Part shown: positions 26,364-34,984 of the stretch, one piece after another
Position numbering within the stretch: the first letter of the stretch is position 1
Layout of the letters: every line of letters starts with the position of its first letter
Assembly: GCF_900112255.1 (NCBI RefSeq)
Contig: NZ_FOLE01000005.1
Span: 229,137-293,136, forward strand
Reading direction: 5' to 3'
DNA length: 64,000 nucleotides
Source of the DNA: Flexibacter flexilis DSM 6793
Lineage (GTDB): Bacteria > Bacteroidota > Bacteroidia > Cytophagales > Flexibacteraceae
Translations under genes and position numbers: made by a program
Notes under the pieces: model-generated
Seen by the model: the letters and a program-made list of their open reading frames with translations, nothing else
The model's database searches: none
What the model was told of the DNA's origin: nothing

Positions 26364-26403
26364 GTTTGTTTATACGGATATTATATGCCATTTTATAAAA
26401 GAC
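26364..26403 (+). repeat. Cassette left-boundary motif, copy 1
   Basis: A roughly 40-bp segment just upstream of the HEPN gene closely matches 50751-50792 upstream of the other cassette pair. Shared core: GTTnGTTTATnCGGATnTTA, then a GC-containing step and TTTATAAA. Its TTATATGCC is complementary to GGCATATAA at the start of the element downstream of the same gene, as expected if both halves came from one inverted-repeat recombination site. Confidence 0.5.
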
Positions 26404-26407
26404 TTAC

Positions 26408-27406
26408 ATGGAAACAAAAGAATCGTGGATAAATTTCGCAACTATCGGTGGGACATACATTGACTTTAAACACCTAGACTTGACTCCTTGGGGAATCCGA
26501 GGAGGACTTGTAGAAAGCAAGGACACAGAAGAGTTTATTCGAGCCAGTTCTATGTCTGACATGTCTGAAAGAAATTGGAAGCATGTAAAAAATGTTTCTC
26601 AAAGTTCTGACGGGTTAGGAGGTTCAGGTAGGCATGGAGATTGGGAATATATGAATTTATTATGGCCTGTAGACTTTAACAACCCACCAACAGAAGAAGA
26701 CTATTTTGAAGCAATAGGAGCAATTAAAGTAATTCATCCTTCAGAGTTGTATATACAGAACATTTTAAGTGCTCAATACTCTGAAGGAAAAGGAATTTAT
26801 TTTAGCGAATGGAGCACCTACAATCATTGGTATAAATACAAAAAACCTCAAGACCACTATTTTGTTTGCCCAAAAGAACATATTCAGGAAACAAATAATT
26901 TTTTGAATTTTTACAAGAATAACTATAAAAAGCACAGTTATATTAAAAATGCAATAAGATATTATTTGGATTCATTCAACATAAATAGTGCTGAAATGTC
27001 TTTTATCTGTTTATGTATTTGTCTAGAGACAATTGTTCCTGGCAATGAGCAACTATCATACAGATTTAGAAGGAATCTTGCAGTCCTATGTGCAGAATCT
27101 GATGAAAGAGGTAAGAAGATTTATAAGAATGCCAATTTACTTTATAATTACAGATCAAAATTGGTCCATTCAGGTATGAACAGTAAAGATTTCGCTAAAT
27201 TCGAATTGTTTTTTGAATATGCTCAAATTTTGGCTTCAAGAATGATAATAGAAATGATGTTACATGATATACCTTCTATTGAGGCCTTAGATAAAAAGTT
27301 AACCGAATTTGGTTTTGGACAAGGCAACTCCATTTCAGAGGGATACAAACAATTTAAAGGCAATATATCTACATGGATTAAAGTATTCGCATATGACATC
27401 CAATAG
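26408..27406 (+). CDS. HEPN-domain protein of unknown function
   Basis: A 332-residue protein without signal peptide or membrane helix. The N-terminal 165 residues are not recognisable. The C-terminal region is helical and has the Apea-like HEPN hallmarks: ETIVPGNEQLSYRFRRNLAVL followed by Arg249-x4-His254 in NYRSKLVHSG, the catalytic RNase motif of HEPN domains. The gene is much AT-richer than the core genes nearby and is bounded by the left motif at 26364 and the inverted-repeat element at 27411, so it is probably a horizontally moved cassette. HEPN proteins of this type often act in anti-phage defence; that role is inferred here. Confidence 0.65.
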   Translation: METKESWINFATIGGTYIDFKHLDLTPWGIRGGLVESKDTEEFIRASSMSDMSERNWKHVKNVSQSSDGLGGSGRHGDWEYMNLLWPVDFNNPPTEEDYFEAIGAIKVIHPSELYIQNILSAQYSEGKGIYFSEWSTYNHWYKYKKPQDHYFVCPKEHIQETNNFLNFYKNNYKKHSYIKNAIRYYLDSFNINSAEMSFICLCICLETIVPGNEQLSYRFRRNLAVLCAESDERGKKIYKNANLLYNYRSKLVHSGMNSKDFAKFELFFEYAQILASRMIIEMMLHDIPSIEALDKKLTEFGFGQGNSISEGYKQFKGNISTWIKVFAYDIQ

Positions 27407-27410
27407 AAAA

Positions 27411-27500
27411 ACGGCATATAACATCGTATTGGCAAAAGTGGCGGTTTCGTGCTCCACATCAACCCGCCTTCCGCAAGCCGCAAACCGTTGGCGACAAGCT
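27411..27500. repeat. attC-like inverted-repeat element A
   Basis: This element begins 4 bp after the HEPN stop codon. Outer arms GGCATATAACATCGTAT and AAACCGTTGGCG pair imperfectly, with AAC on the left and GTT on the right. An inner stem, GGCGGTTT...AACCCGCC, lies between them. It matches elements B, C and D in plan. Gene-cassette integrons use attC sites of just this size and layout, but the strict RYYYAAC/GTTRRRY consensus is not met here. Confidence 0.5.
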
Positions 27501-27524
27501 TAAAAGCAAGCGATACAGAAAGAA

Positions 27525-28037
27525 ATGAACGAAATTCAAAATATAGAAACTGAAAGAACGATAATGCGTAAACTGACAAAAGAAGACGCATCCGATTTCT
27601 ATAACTTAAATCTTGACGAAGAAGTATTAAAATACACAGGAGACAAACCTTTTGAAAACATACAGGCTTCAATTGACTTTTTAACCAACTACGACCAATA
27701 TGAAAAATATGGGGTTGGACGACTTGCTGTTATTGACAAAGCAACTACAAAATTTATTGGTTGGTGCGGACTAAAATATAGCCAAGATAAAAACGAATAT
27801 GATATTGGATTTAGATTTAAGAAAAACTATTGGAATAAAGGTTTTGCTACTGAAACTGCAAAAAAATGTATTGACTTTGGTTTTACAGAACTTGGAATTG
27901 AAAAAGTAGTTGGACGAGCAATGAAAGAAAATATTGGTTCAATCAAAGTTCTTGAAAAAATAGGTATGAGATTTAAAGAAAACTTTGATTTTGAAGGACA
28001 ACAAGGAGTAATTTACGAACTGACAAAAAATAAATAA
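27525..28037 (+). CDS. GNAT-family N-acetyltransferase (RimJ/RimL type)
   Basis: A 170-residue acetyltransferase: ETERTIMRKLTKEDASDFYNL at the start, the acetyl-CoA-binding beta-alpha region YDIGFRFKKNYWNKGFATET around residues 88-107, and VVGRAMKENIGSIKVLEKIGMRF near 125-147. The full GNAT domain is present. The substrate is unknown. It is AT-rich, lies between elements A and B, and is a cargo type commonly carried by gene cassettes, so horizontal acquisition is likely. Confidence 0.85.
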   Translation: MNEIQNIETERTIMRKLTKEDASDFYNLNLDEEVLKYTGDKPFENIQASIDFLTNYDQYEKYGVGRLAVIDKATTKFIGWCGLKYSQDKNEYDIGFRFKKNYWNKGFATETAKKCIDFGFTELGIEKVVGRAMKENIGSIKVLEKIGMRFKENFDFEGQQGVIYELTKNK

Positions 28038-28043
28038 AAAGCT

Positions 28044-28144
28044 GAACCGCTAACATCGGTTTGGTAATATAGCGGCTGACGTGCAAACTTGGAATTTTTT
28101 CGATTTTCTACTTGAACGCAATCCCAAAACCGTTAGCGGCAACC
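28044..28144. repeat. attC-like inverted-repeat element B
   Basis: Outer arms CCGCTAACATCGGTTT and AAAACCGTTAGCGG are complementary except for a 3-base CAT bulge on the left arm. The interior holds GTGCAAACTTGGAA, closely matching the interior of elements C and D. It begins about 6 bp after the acetyltransferase stop. This is the best-paired member of the group. Confidence 0.6.
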
Positions 28145-28175
28145 GCAGAAAGAATCCATTTACGAGCAAGGCGTA

Positions 28176-28207
28176 TTTGATAAGCATATTGATTTTGAGT
28201 AACTTTG
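28176..28207 (+). promoter_or_regulatory. Promoter of the Rpn-like gene
   Basis: TTTG at 28176-28179 and TAACTTTG at 28200-28207 are separated by 20 bases, an excellent match to the Bacteroidota consensus. The predicted start point would fall almost on the ATG at 28212, so the message may be nearly leaderless or the real start codon may be further in. Confidence 0.6.
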
Positions 28208-28211
28208 CTTA

Positions 28212-29084
28212 ATGGAAGCCTTATACACAGATGACCAAATATTTATTCCGATAATTTCGGACTATGGTTTCAAAGCCACTTTTGGCAATGAAGCAAATAC
28301 GCTTTTCTTGCGTAGGGCTTTGCAGGCTCTTATCAAGTCGGATGTGCCAATAAAAGAAGTCAAGTTTGACAAAAATACCTTTGAAGGCATCACACAAGAC
28401 GGCAGAAGTGGCATTTTCGATTTATCTTGTATGGATGAAAAAAATAATCATTTCATCGTTGAAATGCAGTATGGCGATGCTCCCTATTTTGTACAACGCA
28501 TGAAATTTTATGCTTTGCACAAGTTTAACGCAATGGTAAAGCGTGGTAAATTCGACTATGGCACGCTGACAAAAATCTATTGTGTAGCTATCTTAGTTAA
28601 CGACATTCTACCTTATCCTCCATTTCATACTGTCGCAAACCTGCGAAACGAACAAGGTGAAATTTTTGATGACCAAATGACGTTTATTACGGTAGAGTTA
28701 GATAAATTTACATTACAAGAATTTGATTGTCAGACTGATTTACAAAAACTGATTTATACAATGAAAACGATACATACAGTTACTCAACCGACACAATTTC
28801 CAAAATTTTGGGATGAAGAGTGGCTCAAAATAGCCATTGACGAGTTGGACAGTCGTAAAATGACACCTGACGAAAAGGCTTCATTGGAGATTTTGATTGC
28901 TCGTAATGCAGAATCAGTAAAAGCGGAGAGTAGAAAAATAAAAGAAGCCGAACAGAGAAAATCATTAGAGTTTGTAACTGGACTTTTACAGCAAACGAAC
29001 TTTGACATAAATAAAATTGCAACACTGGCAGGGGTTTCAGTGGACTTTGTTGAATCTGTTCAACGACAACTTGCTAAACAATAG
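28212..29084 (+). CDS. Rpn/PD-(D/E)XK nuclease-family protein
   Basis: A 290-residue member of the PD-(D/E)XK nuclease transposase-like family common in Bacteroidota. The N-terminus FIPIISDYGFKATFGNE is diagnostic. The nuclease core shows Asp70 in GIFDLSC and Glu84-x-Gln86 in FIVEMQYGD, a D-x(n)-E-x-Q active site. The C-terminal half (about residues 215-290) is helical and charged, ending in a helix-turn-helix-like stretch, LLQQTNFDINKIATLAGVSVDFVE. Such proteins have been linked to RecA-independent recombination (Rpn) or may be selfish nucleases. It follows element B, but no right-hand element was found, so it is not clearly a cassette. Confidence 0.8.
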   Translation: MEALYTDDQIFIPIISDYGFKATFGNEANTLFLRRALQALIKSDVPIKEVKFDKNTFEGITQDGRSGIFDLSCMDEKNNHFIVEMQYGDAPYFVQRMKFYALHKFNAMVKRGKFDYGTLTKIYCVAILVNDILPYPPFHTVANLRNEQGEIFDDQMTFITVELDKFTLQEFDCQTDLQKLIYTMKTIHTVTQPTQFPKFWDEEWLKIAIDELDSRKMTPDEKASLEILIARNAESVKAESRKIKEAEQRKSLEFVTGLLQQTNFDINKIATLAGVSVDFVESVQRQLAKQ

Positions 29085-29124
29085 ATACTTATATTATTTT
29101 CATTGGAAGATATTTGACTGAAGA

Positions 29125-29164
29125 AAGAAACTGCCACCAACCCACTAAGTTGGTGGCGGTTTCT
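29125..29164. terminator. Bidirectional terminator downstream of the Rpn-like gene
   Basis: GAAACTGCCACCAAC and GTTGGTGGCGGTTTC arms, with one mismatch pair, flank CCACTAA. It lies between two convergent genes. Confidence 0.75.
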
Positions 29165-29191
29165 TGTCCTTTTGAGTCAATCAATTCATTA

Positions 29192-30400
29192 CTATTTCTT
29201 CTTTCTCTGCAAAGCGGCCATAAAAAATCCGTCTGTGCTATCAAAAGCAGGCGAAAGGCGGCGACTTTCCAACAGTTCAAACTGCGGATTATTTTCCAAA
29301 AACGTCTGAACTTGTCGTTCGTTTTCGGAAGGCAAAATGCTACACGTGGCATAAACCATCATGCCATTGGGTTTGAGCATCGTGGCGTATTCTTGGATAA
29401 TGTGCTGTTGCGTGCGGCGAATATTGTCCAGAAAATCAGGCGAAAGTTTCCATTTGGCATCAGGATTGCGGCGCAGCACGCCCAAGCCCGAACACGGCAC
29501 GTCCAACAAAAGACGGTCGGCAGTGCCGCGTAACTGCTGGATTATCTGGCCTTTACCTATCGGGAAAGTATGGATATTGTCCAGCCCCGCACGGCGTGCG
29601 CGACGTTTTAACTCGTCGAGTTTGCGCGGCTCTACGTCTAAAGCCGTGATTTTGCCTTTGTTTTGCATCAAAGCCCCGATGTGCAATGTTTTGCCGCCTG
29701 CCCCCGCACACGCGTCTATCACGGTCATGCCTGCTTTGAGGCGCAAAAACGGTGCTACTTGCTGCGAAGCCAAATCCTGCACTTCAAAAAAACCGTCGCG
29801 ATACGCTTGCGAATTGGCAATGTTTTGGCGTTTGGTCAGTAGCAGTGCGTCAGGCGCAAGCGTTGTTTTTTCTGTCAAAATCCCTTGATTTTCAAGTTCT
29901 TGTTTTAATTTTTCCAAAGAAATTTTGAGGCTGTTGGCACGCAACACCACAGGAGCTTCCGAGTTCATGGCCGCGATTTCTTGCCCCCACGTCTGGCCGA
30001 TTTCCGCTTGCCCCAACTCGTCGAGCCAATCAGGAATAGACACCAAATCCGCACGGCGCGTAATGGCGGCGCGGCGGGCGTTCCAGTCGGTTTGGCTAAG
30101 GCTTTGGTAAATGGGTTTGTCGGGCAAAGTGTGGCCTTTGAGCAACCAATGCACCCCAAAAAGTTGGTGCAACTGCTCGGCGGTCAGGTCGGGAGCTTGG
30201 CCATACACAGCCCACAGCAACCGCCACCAACGCACCATTTCGTAAATATTTTCGGCCACAAAAGCGCGGTCACGTGCGCCCCAACGGCTATCGGATTTGA
30301 GCGTTTGCTCTACTACTTTGTCGGCGTATTGGTGTTCGGCAAATATTTTGAGAAGCGATTGAACCACCGCTTCCACCAGATTGCTGTGAAGTCTGACCAT
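29192..30400 (-). CDS. RsmB-like rRNA cytosine-C5 methyltransferase
   Basis: A 402-residue NOL1/NOP2/Sun-family enzyme. An N-terminal NusB-like helical domain (residues about 1-130) precedes the methyltransferase domain with SAM motif I DACAGAGGKTLHIGAL, the catalytic motif LLDVPCSGLGVLRRNPD and the second Cys motif YATCSILPSENE. The start is set at the ATG giving MVRLHSNLVEA, since the upstream extension includes a terminator hairpin sequence. It would methylate cytosine in 16S rRNA like RsmB (C967), though the precise site is inferred. It is preceded by the terminator of the 2OG oxygenase gene. Confidence 0.88.
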   Translation of the reverse strand: MVRLHSNLVEAVVQSLLKIFAEHQYADKVVEQTLKSDSRWGARDRAFVAENIYEMVRWWRLLWAVYGQAPDLTAEQLHQLFGVHWLLKGHTLPDKPIYQSLSQTDWNARRAAITRRADLVSIPDWLDELGQAEIGQTWGQEIAAMNSEAPVVLRANSLKISLEKLKQELENQGILTEKTTLAPDALLLTKRQNIANSQAYRDGFFEVQDLASQQVAPFLRLKAGMTVIDACAGAGGKTLHIGALMQNKGKITALDVEPRKLDELKRRARRAGLDNIHTFPIGKGQIIQQLRGTADRLLLDVPCSGLGVLRRNPDAKWKLSPDFLDNIRRTQQHIIQEYATMLKPNGMMVYATCSILPSENERQVQTFLENNPQFELLESRRLSPAFDSTDGFFMAALQRKKK

Positions 30401-30424
30401 CTGTTTTTTGTGTCTTGATTTGAG

Positions 30425-30460
30425 CCAAAAAACCCACAAGGCAAAAGCTACCTTGTGGGC
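30425..30460 (-). terminator. Terminator of the 2OG-Fe(II) oxygenase gene
   Basis: On the minus strand CCCACAAGG, a short loop and CCTTGTGGG are followed by TTTTTTGG. It ends the oxygenase message just before the RsmB-like gene. Confidence 0.8.
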
Positions 30461-30493
30461 TTGGGGCAATATTTTTCAGAAAATTAATTCAAT

Positions 30494-31468
30494 TTATTTT
30501 TTCAAACCCAATTCGCGCAAACGCTCTTCGAGGAACTCGCCTGCGGTCATGTCTTCGTAAAGTTTTGGATTTTCGGCATCAATGCACGAGTCCAAGCAAG
30601 TCAAATCCATTTCCGAACGTGGGTGCATAAAGAACGGAATCGAGAAACGAGACGTTCCCATTAGCTCGCGCGGCGGATTTACTACGCGGTGAATCGTGGA
30701 TTTGAGTTTGTGGTTGGTGAGGCGGTCGAGCATATCGCCCACGTTTACAACCAACTGGTTTGGCAAAGCCGTAATCGGAATCCAAACACCGTCGCGGCGC
30801 AACACTTGCAAACCGTCGGCACTTGCCCCCATCAACAACGTAATGAGGTTAATGTCGCCGTGTGCGGCTGCTCTCACTGCGTTCGGGTCGATAGCGTCAG
30901 GGTTTTCTATAGGGAAATAATGGATTTGGCGCAAAATACTGTTGCCATTTTTCACGCGCGAATCAAAATAAAATTCGTCTAAGCCCAAATACAAGGCAAT
31001 GGCGCGAAGCATCTGAACACCAGCCTTTTCCAAGGTTTTGTAAGCCTCTTCGGTAAGTTGCGCAAACGCTGGCAACTCGGCAGGGAAAATATTGTCAGGA
31101 TATTCGTTTTTGATAGGGTCGCCATCTTCCACGAACTGGCCTACATGGTAAAATTCCTTGAGGTCGGCAGCCTTAAAACCTTTGGCCGTTTCGCGGCCTT
31201 TGCTGATGTATCCGCGTTGGCCAGCCAATTCGGGAACTTCGTATTTGCGTTTTACGTCTTCCGAAAGTGCAAAAAATTCTTTTACTGCGGCATATAATTT
31301 TTCGACTAACTCGTCGCTAAGTCCGTGATTTTTAATGGCTACGAAACCGATATTATTGTAGGCTTCGCCCAAATCTGCTACGAATTGTGCTTTGCGGGCG
31401 GCGTCGCCTGAAGTGAAATCTGCCAAATCCAACGAAGGGATTGCATCCAATAGTTTTTGGTCGTTCAT
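30494..31468 (-). CDS. 2-oxoglutarate/Fe(II)-dependent oxygenase (isopenicillin-N-synthase family)
   Basis: A 324-residue DIOX_N plus 2OG-FeII_Oxy protein. The N-terminal domain (IPSLDLADF ... YNNIGFVAIKNHGL) is followed by the jelly-roll core with the iron ligands His-x-Asp in AAHGDINLITLL near residue 210, a distal His in STIHRVVNP near 268, and the 2-oxoglutarate-binding Arg in RFSIPFF near 280. All catalytic residues are present. Bacterial members of this group act on varied small molecules; the substrate cannot be predicted. The start is taken at MNDQKLLD. It is a single-gene unit. Confidence 0.85.
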   Translation of the reverse strand: MNDQKLLDAIPSLDLADFTSGDAARKAQFVADLGEAYNNIGFVAIKNHGLSDELVEKLYAAVKEFFALSEDVKRKYEVPELAGQRGYISKGRETAKGFKAADLKEFYHVGQFVEDGDPIKNEYPDNIFPAELPAFAQLTEEAYKTLEKAGVQMLRAIALYLGLDEFYFDSRVKNGNSILRQIHYFPIENPDAIDPNAVRAAAHGDINLITLLMGASADGLQVLRRDGVWIPITALPNQLVVNVGDMLDRLTNHKLKSTIHRVVNPPRELMGTSRFSIPFFMHPRSEMDLTCLDSCIDAENPKLYEDMTAGEFLEERLRELGLKK

Positions 31469-31728
31469 ATGTTTTAAATAGGTATTACGAAATATAACTT
31501 TGGGGGACAAAGATATATTTTGGAATTTAATAATCGAATGACTTTCGTAAATAAAAAAACTGCCAACCGCCGCAAGGTGGGTGTTTTATATCCCATCAAT
31601 TAGGTTTATATTTGACATTGGCAATGACCATTTAGTCTTTTTTATCAAAAACAAAACACACTTCATTTATTTACTCATTAGTAACTGGCTAAGAATGACA
31701 TATTACAAAACATAAATGCAATTGAACA

Positions 31729-32235
31729 ATGAATAATATTGAAAGGCAAAAGACATGGATTGATATTTTTGAAGACCCCAATATTTCTGAAAGAGAAAAA
31801 TATAAGTATTATACACAGAATGACGAGTATGTATTAAAACTAAAAGAAAAAGTTAGGCAAACCATCAACCAAAAAGGGTTAGTATCTATAATGAATGACA
31901 CCAAATGGCTGAAATTACAACACGGCGTTCAAAGCCTACCATTTCCACCTCCATACATCGAAAAATTAGTACTCGAAGAAAAATCCTTTGAAGAAGTACA
32001 AATCTCAGATAAACCACGATGGTTTGGCGATTGGAGTCCATTTTATCAAGAGGGAATGTTTTTATTTTTCGCCATTGAGTACATAAAAGTAAGGCCTTGT
32101 TATGCAGAGCATAATGGCCGTTTGGTTGCTCCAACAATCATAGATGAGACAGCCGCATTTGAACAACTTTTACAAGAATTGCATATCCCTTACGAAGAAG
32201 ACAAGGGCGTTTTTATCATCTACGGATACAAATAA
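31729..32235 (+). CDS. Conserved hypothetical protein (possibly DUF6678-like)
   Basis: A 168-residue soluble protein with no signal peptide. Features are an N-terminal charged helical segment, a block MNDTKWLKLQHGVQSL near residues 56-71, a WFGDWSPFYQEGMFLFFAIEYIKVRP block near 100-125, and a C-terminal DETAAFEQLLQELHIPYEEDKGVFIIYGY. The NDTKW...GDW arrangement resembles a family of small hypothetical proteins (DUF6678, from memory), often found near toxin-immunity or accessory genes. It lies 15 bp upstream of the aminotransferase gene. No function is proposed. Confidence 0.5.
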   Translation: MNNIERQKTWIDIFEDPNISEREKYKYYTQNDEYVLKLKEKVRQTINQKGLVSIMNDTKWLKLQHGVQSLPFPPPYIEKLVLEEKSFEEVQISDKPRWFGDWSPFYQEGMFLFFAIEYIKVRPCYAEHNGRLVAPTIIDETAAFEQLLQELHIPYEEDKGVFIIYGYK

Positions 32236-32250
32236 TATTACTTACCAAAA

Positions 32251-33360
32251 ATGCACATTCCCTTTATCGATTTTGCGCCAAGTCATGCGCCACTCAAACA
32301 AGAAGCAATGCGTTTGTTCTCAGAATTTTACGACGAAAACGTATTTGTTTTGGGGCAGCGCGTGGCAGACTTTGAGCAAGCCTTTGCGCAGTACACGGGT
32401 GCGGCGCATTGTGTGGGCGTTGGCAATGGTCTCGACGCGCTGACTATCGCCCTCAAGGTGCTGGGCGTGGGGCGTGGCCACGAAGTAATTTTGCCGTCCA
32501 ATGCCTATATCGCGGCCTTGCTGGCGGTGTCGGCGGTTGGGGCGCGGCCTGTGCTGGTAGAACCATTTTCAGACACTTTTAATATTGATTATCAGCGTAT
32601 TGAGGAGAAAATAACACCCCAAACACGTGCTATTATTCCCGTGCATTTGTTCGGGCAAAGTGCTGCCATGCAGCCGCTCACGGACATAGCCACCCTACAC
32701 CAACTTTGGGTGATAGAAGACAACGCACAAGCGCACGGTGCCACATGGGCGGAGCGGCGTACGGGTTCTTGGGGACATCTCAACGCTACGAGTTTTTATC
32801 CGACCAAAAATCTGGGAGCGTTCGGCGATGCAGGCGCACTCACCACCGGCTCGGCGCAATGGGCAGAACAGGCGCGTTTGTACCGAAATTATGGTTCGCG
32901 GGAGCGTTTCGTAAACGAAGTGCAAGGCCTTAACTCACGGCTGGACAGCTTGCAAGCGGCTTTTTTATCACTGAAAATAAAGCATTTAGACCACTGGACG
33001 CAACTAAGGCAGCAAGCCGCCGCGCAATACGCCGAGCAGTTGGCTGGCCTACCCGAATTGCAGTTGCCAGTATGTGCGCCACAAGCCACACACGTATTTC
33101 ATTTGTACGTGGTGCGCCATCCGCGCCGCGATGAGTTGCAACATTTTTTACAACAAAAAGGCATACAAACAGCCATTCATTACCCCACACCGCCGCATTT
33201 GCAAGCCGCTTACAAAGATTTAGGCTTCGGCAAAGGTGCTTTTCCGATAGCCGAACAAATGGCTGCTACAAGCCTGAGTTTGCCGATGTTCGCGGGAATT
33301 ACGCCCGAACAAATCGCGTATGTGTGCGACATGATTCGCCGTTTCTCGCAAGACAATTAA
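32251..33360 (+). CDS. DegT/DnrJ/EryC1/StrS-family sugar aminotransferase
   Basis: A 369-residue PLP-dependent enzyme. It has FIDFAPSHAPLKQE at the start, the GNGLDALTIALKVLG cofactor-pocket segment near residues 55-70, IPVHLFGQSA near 125, EDNAQAHGA near 153 and the PLP Lys in SFYPTKNLGAFGDAG near 178-192. It is closest to the FdtB/QdtB group that makes 3-amino-3,6-dideoxyhexoses for surface glycans, but no other dTDP-sugar genes are in the window, so the substrate is uncertain. Its stop lies 9 bp from the stop of the convergent pstB. Confidence 0.88.
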   Translation: MHIPFIDFAPSHAPLKQEAMRLFSEFYDENVFVLGQRVADFEQAFAQYTGAAHCVGVGNGLDALTIALKVLGVGRGHEVILPSNAYIAALLAVSAVGARPVLVEPFSDTFNIDYQRIEEKITPQTRAIIPVHLFGQSAAMQPLTDIATLHQLWVIEDNAQAHGATWAERRTGSWGHLNATSFYPTKNLGAFGDAGALTTGSAQWAEQARLYRNYGSRERFVNEVQGLNSRLDSLQAAFLSLKIKHLDHWTQLRQQAAAQYAEQLAGLPELQLPVCAPQATHVFHLYVVRHPRRDELQHFLQQKGIQTAIHYPTPPHLQAAYKDLGFGKGAFPIAEQMAATSLSLPMFAGITPEQIAYVCDMIRRFSQDN

Positions 33361-33368
33361 CCTTTAGC

Positions 33369-34133
33369 TTATCCAAAATGACCGCTGATATAGTTTTTGG
33401 TCAGCTCCTTTTGCGGACGGTGAAAAATATGCTCACAAGTATCGTACTCAATTAGTTCTCCCAAATACATAAAAGCCACTTTATCCGAAATTCGTTGCGC
33501 TTGCTGCATATTGTGCGTTACGATCACAATCGTATAGTGTTCTTTTAACTTCAGGATCAATTCTTCTATTTTGTTGGTACTAATCGGGTCGAGGGCAGAG
33601 CATGGTTCGTCCATCAGAATCACTTCTGGCCGCAACACGACGGTTCGAGCAATGCAAAGGCGTTGTTGTTGCCCTCCCGACAATTTAACCGCAGGTTTTT
33701 TAAGCTCGTTTTTCACCTCTTCCCAAAGATAACTTTCCCGCAAGGCATTTTCGATAAGTTGTGGTATTTCATTTTTAGGAAATTGGTGAATACGAAGTGC
33801 ATACGCCAAATTATCATAAATACTTTTGGGCAACGGATTGGGCTTTTGGAAAACCATTCCCACGCGCTTACGAATCTGCGTAACCGACACTTGCGGCGCG
33901 TACAAATCCTGATTATCCAAAAACAATTTGCCTTCGATACGCGCATCTGCCACCAAATCGTGCATACGATTAAACGAACGCAATAAAGTAGATTTCCCAC
34001 AACCCGAAGGCCCAATCAAGGATACAACTTGATTTTTGGGAAATTCGATAGAAACATCTTTTAAAATTTGCTTTGTACCAAAATATAAATTCAGGTGCTG
34101 GCAAGAAAGTTTAGGAACATCGGGCGTAAGCAT
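33369..34133 (-). CDS. pstB: Phosphate ABC transporter ATP-binding protein
   Basis: A 254-residue ABC ATPase with Walker A GPSGCGKST near residues 42-50, signature KLSGGQQQRLCIAR near 150, and Walker B VILMDEPCSALDP near 170-182. Overall sequence is typical PstB. It energises high-affinity phosphate uptake by PstA and PstC. It is the last gene of pstS-pstC-pstA-pstB; no phoU follows because the operon ends convergently with the aminotransferase gene. Confidence 0.95.
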   Translation of the reverse strand: MLTPDVPKLSCQHLNLYFGTKQILKDVSIEFPKNQVVSLIGPSGCGKSTLLRSFNRMHDLVADARIEGKLFLDNQDLYAPQVSVTQIRKRVGMVFQKPNPLPKSIYDNLAYALRIHQFPKNEIPQLIENALRESYLWEEVKNELKKPAVKLSGGQQQRLCIARTVVLRPEVILMDEPCSALDPISTNKIEELILKLKEHYTIVIVTHNMQQAQRISDKVAFMYLGELIEYDTCEHIFHRPQKELTKNYISGHFG

Positions 34134-34138
34134 TGGCT

Positions 34139-34984
34139 TTAGTTTTTATTTCTGTGTTTGAATCGAATAATAAAAGCCACCGCATTGAGCAAAAACACTA
34201 ACACAATGAGCACCACGGCGGTAGCATAAGCCAATGGCCTGACTTGTTCGATGGCACTGTGTTGGGTAGATAGCATATACAAGTGATAGGGCAAAGACAT
34301 AAACTCCTGATTTAGCGCAAAAGAAATTCCGTTAATATAAAACGCTACACCCGTAAAAAGAATCGGTGCCGTCTCCCCTGCTGCTCTGGAAAGCGTCAGG
34401 ATTACACCCGTCAAAATGCCTGAAAGGGCTTGAGGCAATACCACATCTCGGATCGTTTCGAACTGTGTTACGCCCAAAGCCAGTGTTGCCTCGCGCATGC
34501 TATTGGGAATGGTCTTGAGTGCTTCTTCGGTGGTGGTAATGATATAAGGCAACGACAACAAACCCAACGTTAGTCCCGCCGACAATACCGACGTACCCAA
34601 ACCCAAGCCCTGCACGAACAAGGCCAAGCCAAACAAGCCATAAATAATCGAAGGAATACCCGCCAAATTCCGAATAGATGCCCGAATGATATTGGTCAGC
34701 AAACTTGGTTTGGCGTATTCGTTCAGATAAACTGCGCACGTGATCCCGAAAGGAACTGCAAACAGCGTCGTGATAAACGTCAGCATCACCGTACCCACAA
34801 TCGTCGGCAAAATCCCTCCCTTCGTCATGCCTTGCGTCGGGTAGCTACTCACAAATTCCCAAGAAAGTGCGGGAAGGCCTTTACTAAAAATATCGTATAG
34901 AATTATTCCCAAAAACAAGCAGACTAAGGCCGTACTACTCAACAGCAATAGCCAATTCAATATCGAACGAACGGAATCCCTCAT
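34139..34984 (-). CDS. pstA: Phosphate ABC transporter permease PstA
   Basis: A 281-residue inner-membrane permease with about six helices. The EAA-type loop is TTEEALKTIPNSMREATLALGVTQFETI near residues 150-178. It overlaps the end of pstC by 4 bp (ATGA) and is followed by pstB after 5 bp. It forms the transmembrane channel with PstC. Confidence 0.94.
   Translation of the reverse strand: MRDSVRSILNWLLLLSSTALVCLFLGIILYDIFSKGLPALSWEFVSSYPTQGMTKGGILPTIVGTVMLTFITTLFAVPFGITCAVYLNEYAKPSLLTNIIRASIRNLAGIPSIIYGLFGLALFVQGLGLGTSVLSAGLTLGLLSLPYIITTTEEALKTIPNSMREATLALGVTQFETIRDVVLPQALSGILTGVILTLSRAAGETAPILFTGVAFYINGISFALNQEFMSLPYHLYMLSTQHSAIEQVRPLAYATAVVLIVLVFLLNAVAFIIRFKHRNKN

Noticed and set aside
26364..28144. 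A classical chromosomal integron
   Set aside because: No integron integrase or attI is present and most sites do not meet the RYYYAAC/GTTRRRY consensus. I keep only the weaker attC-like description.
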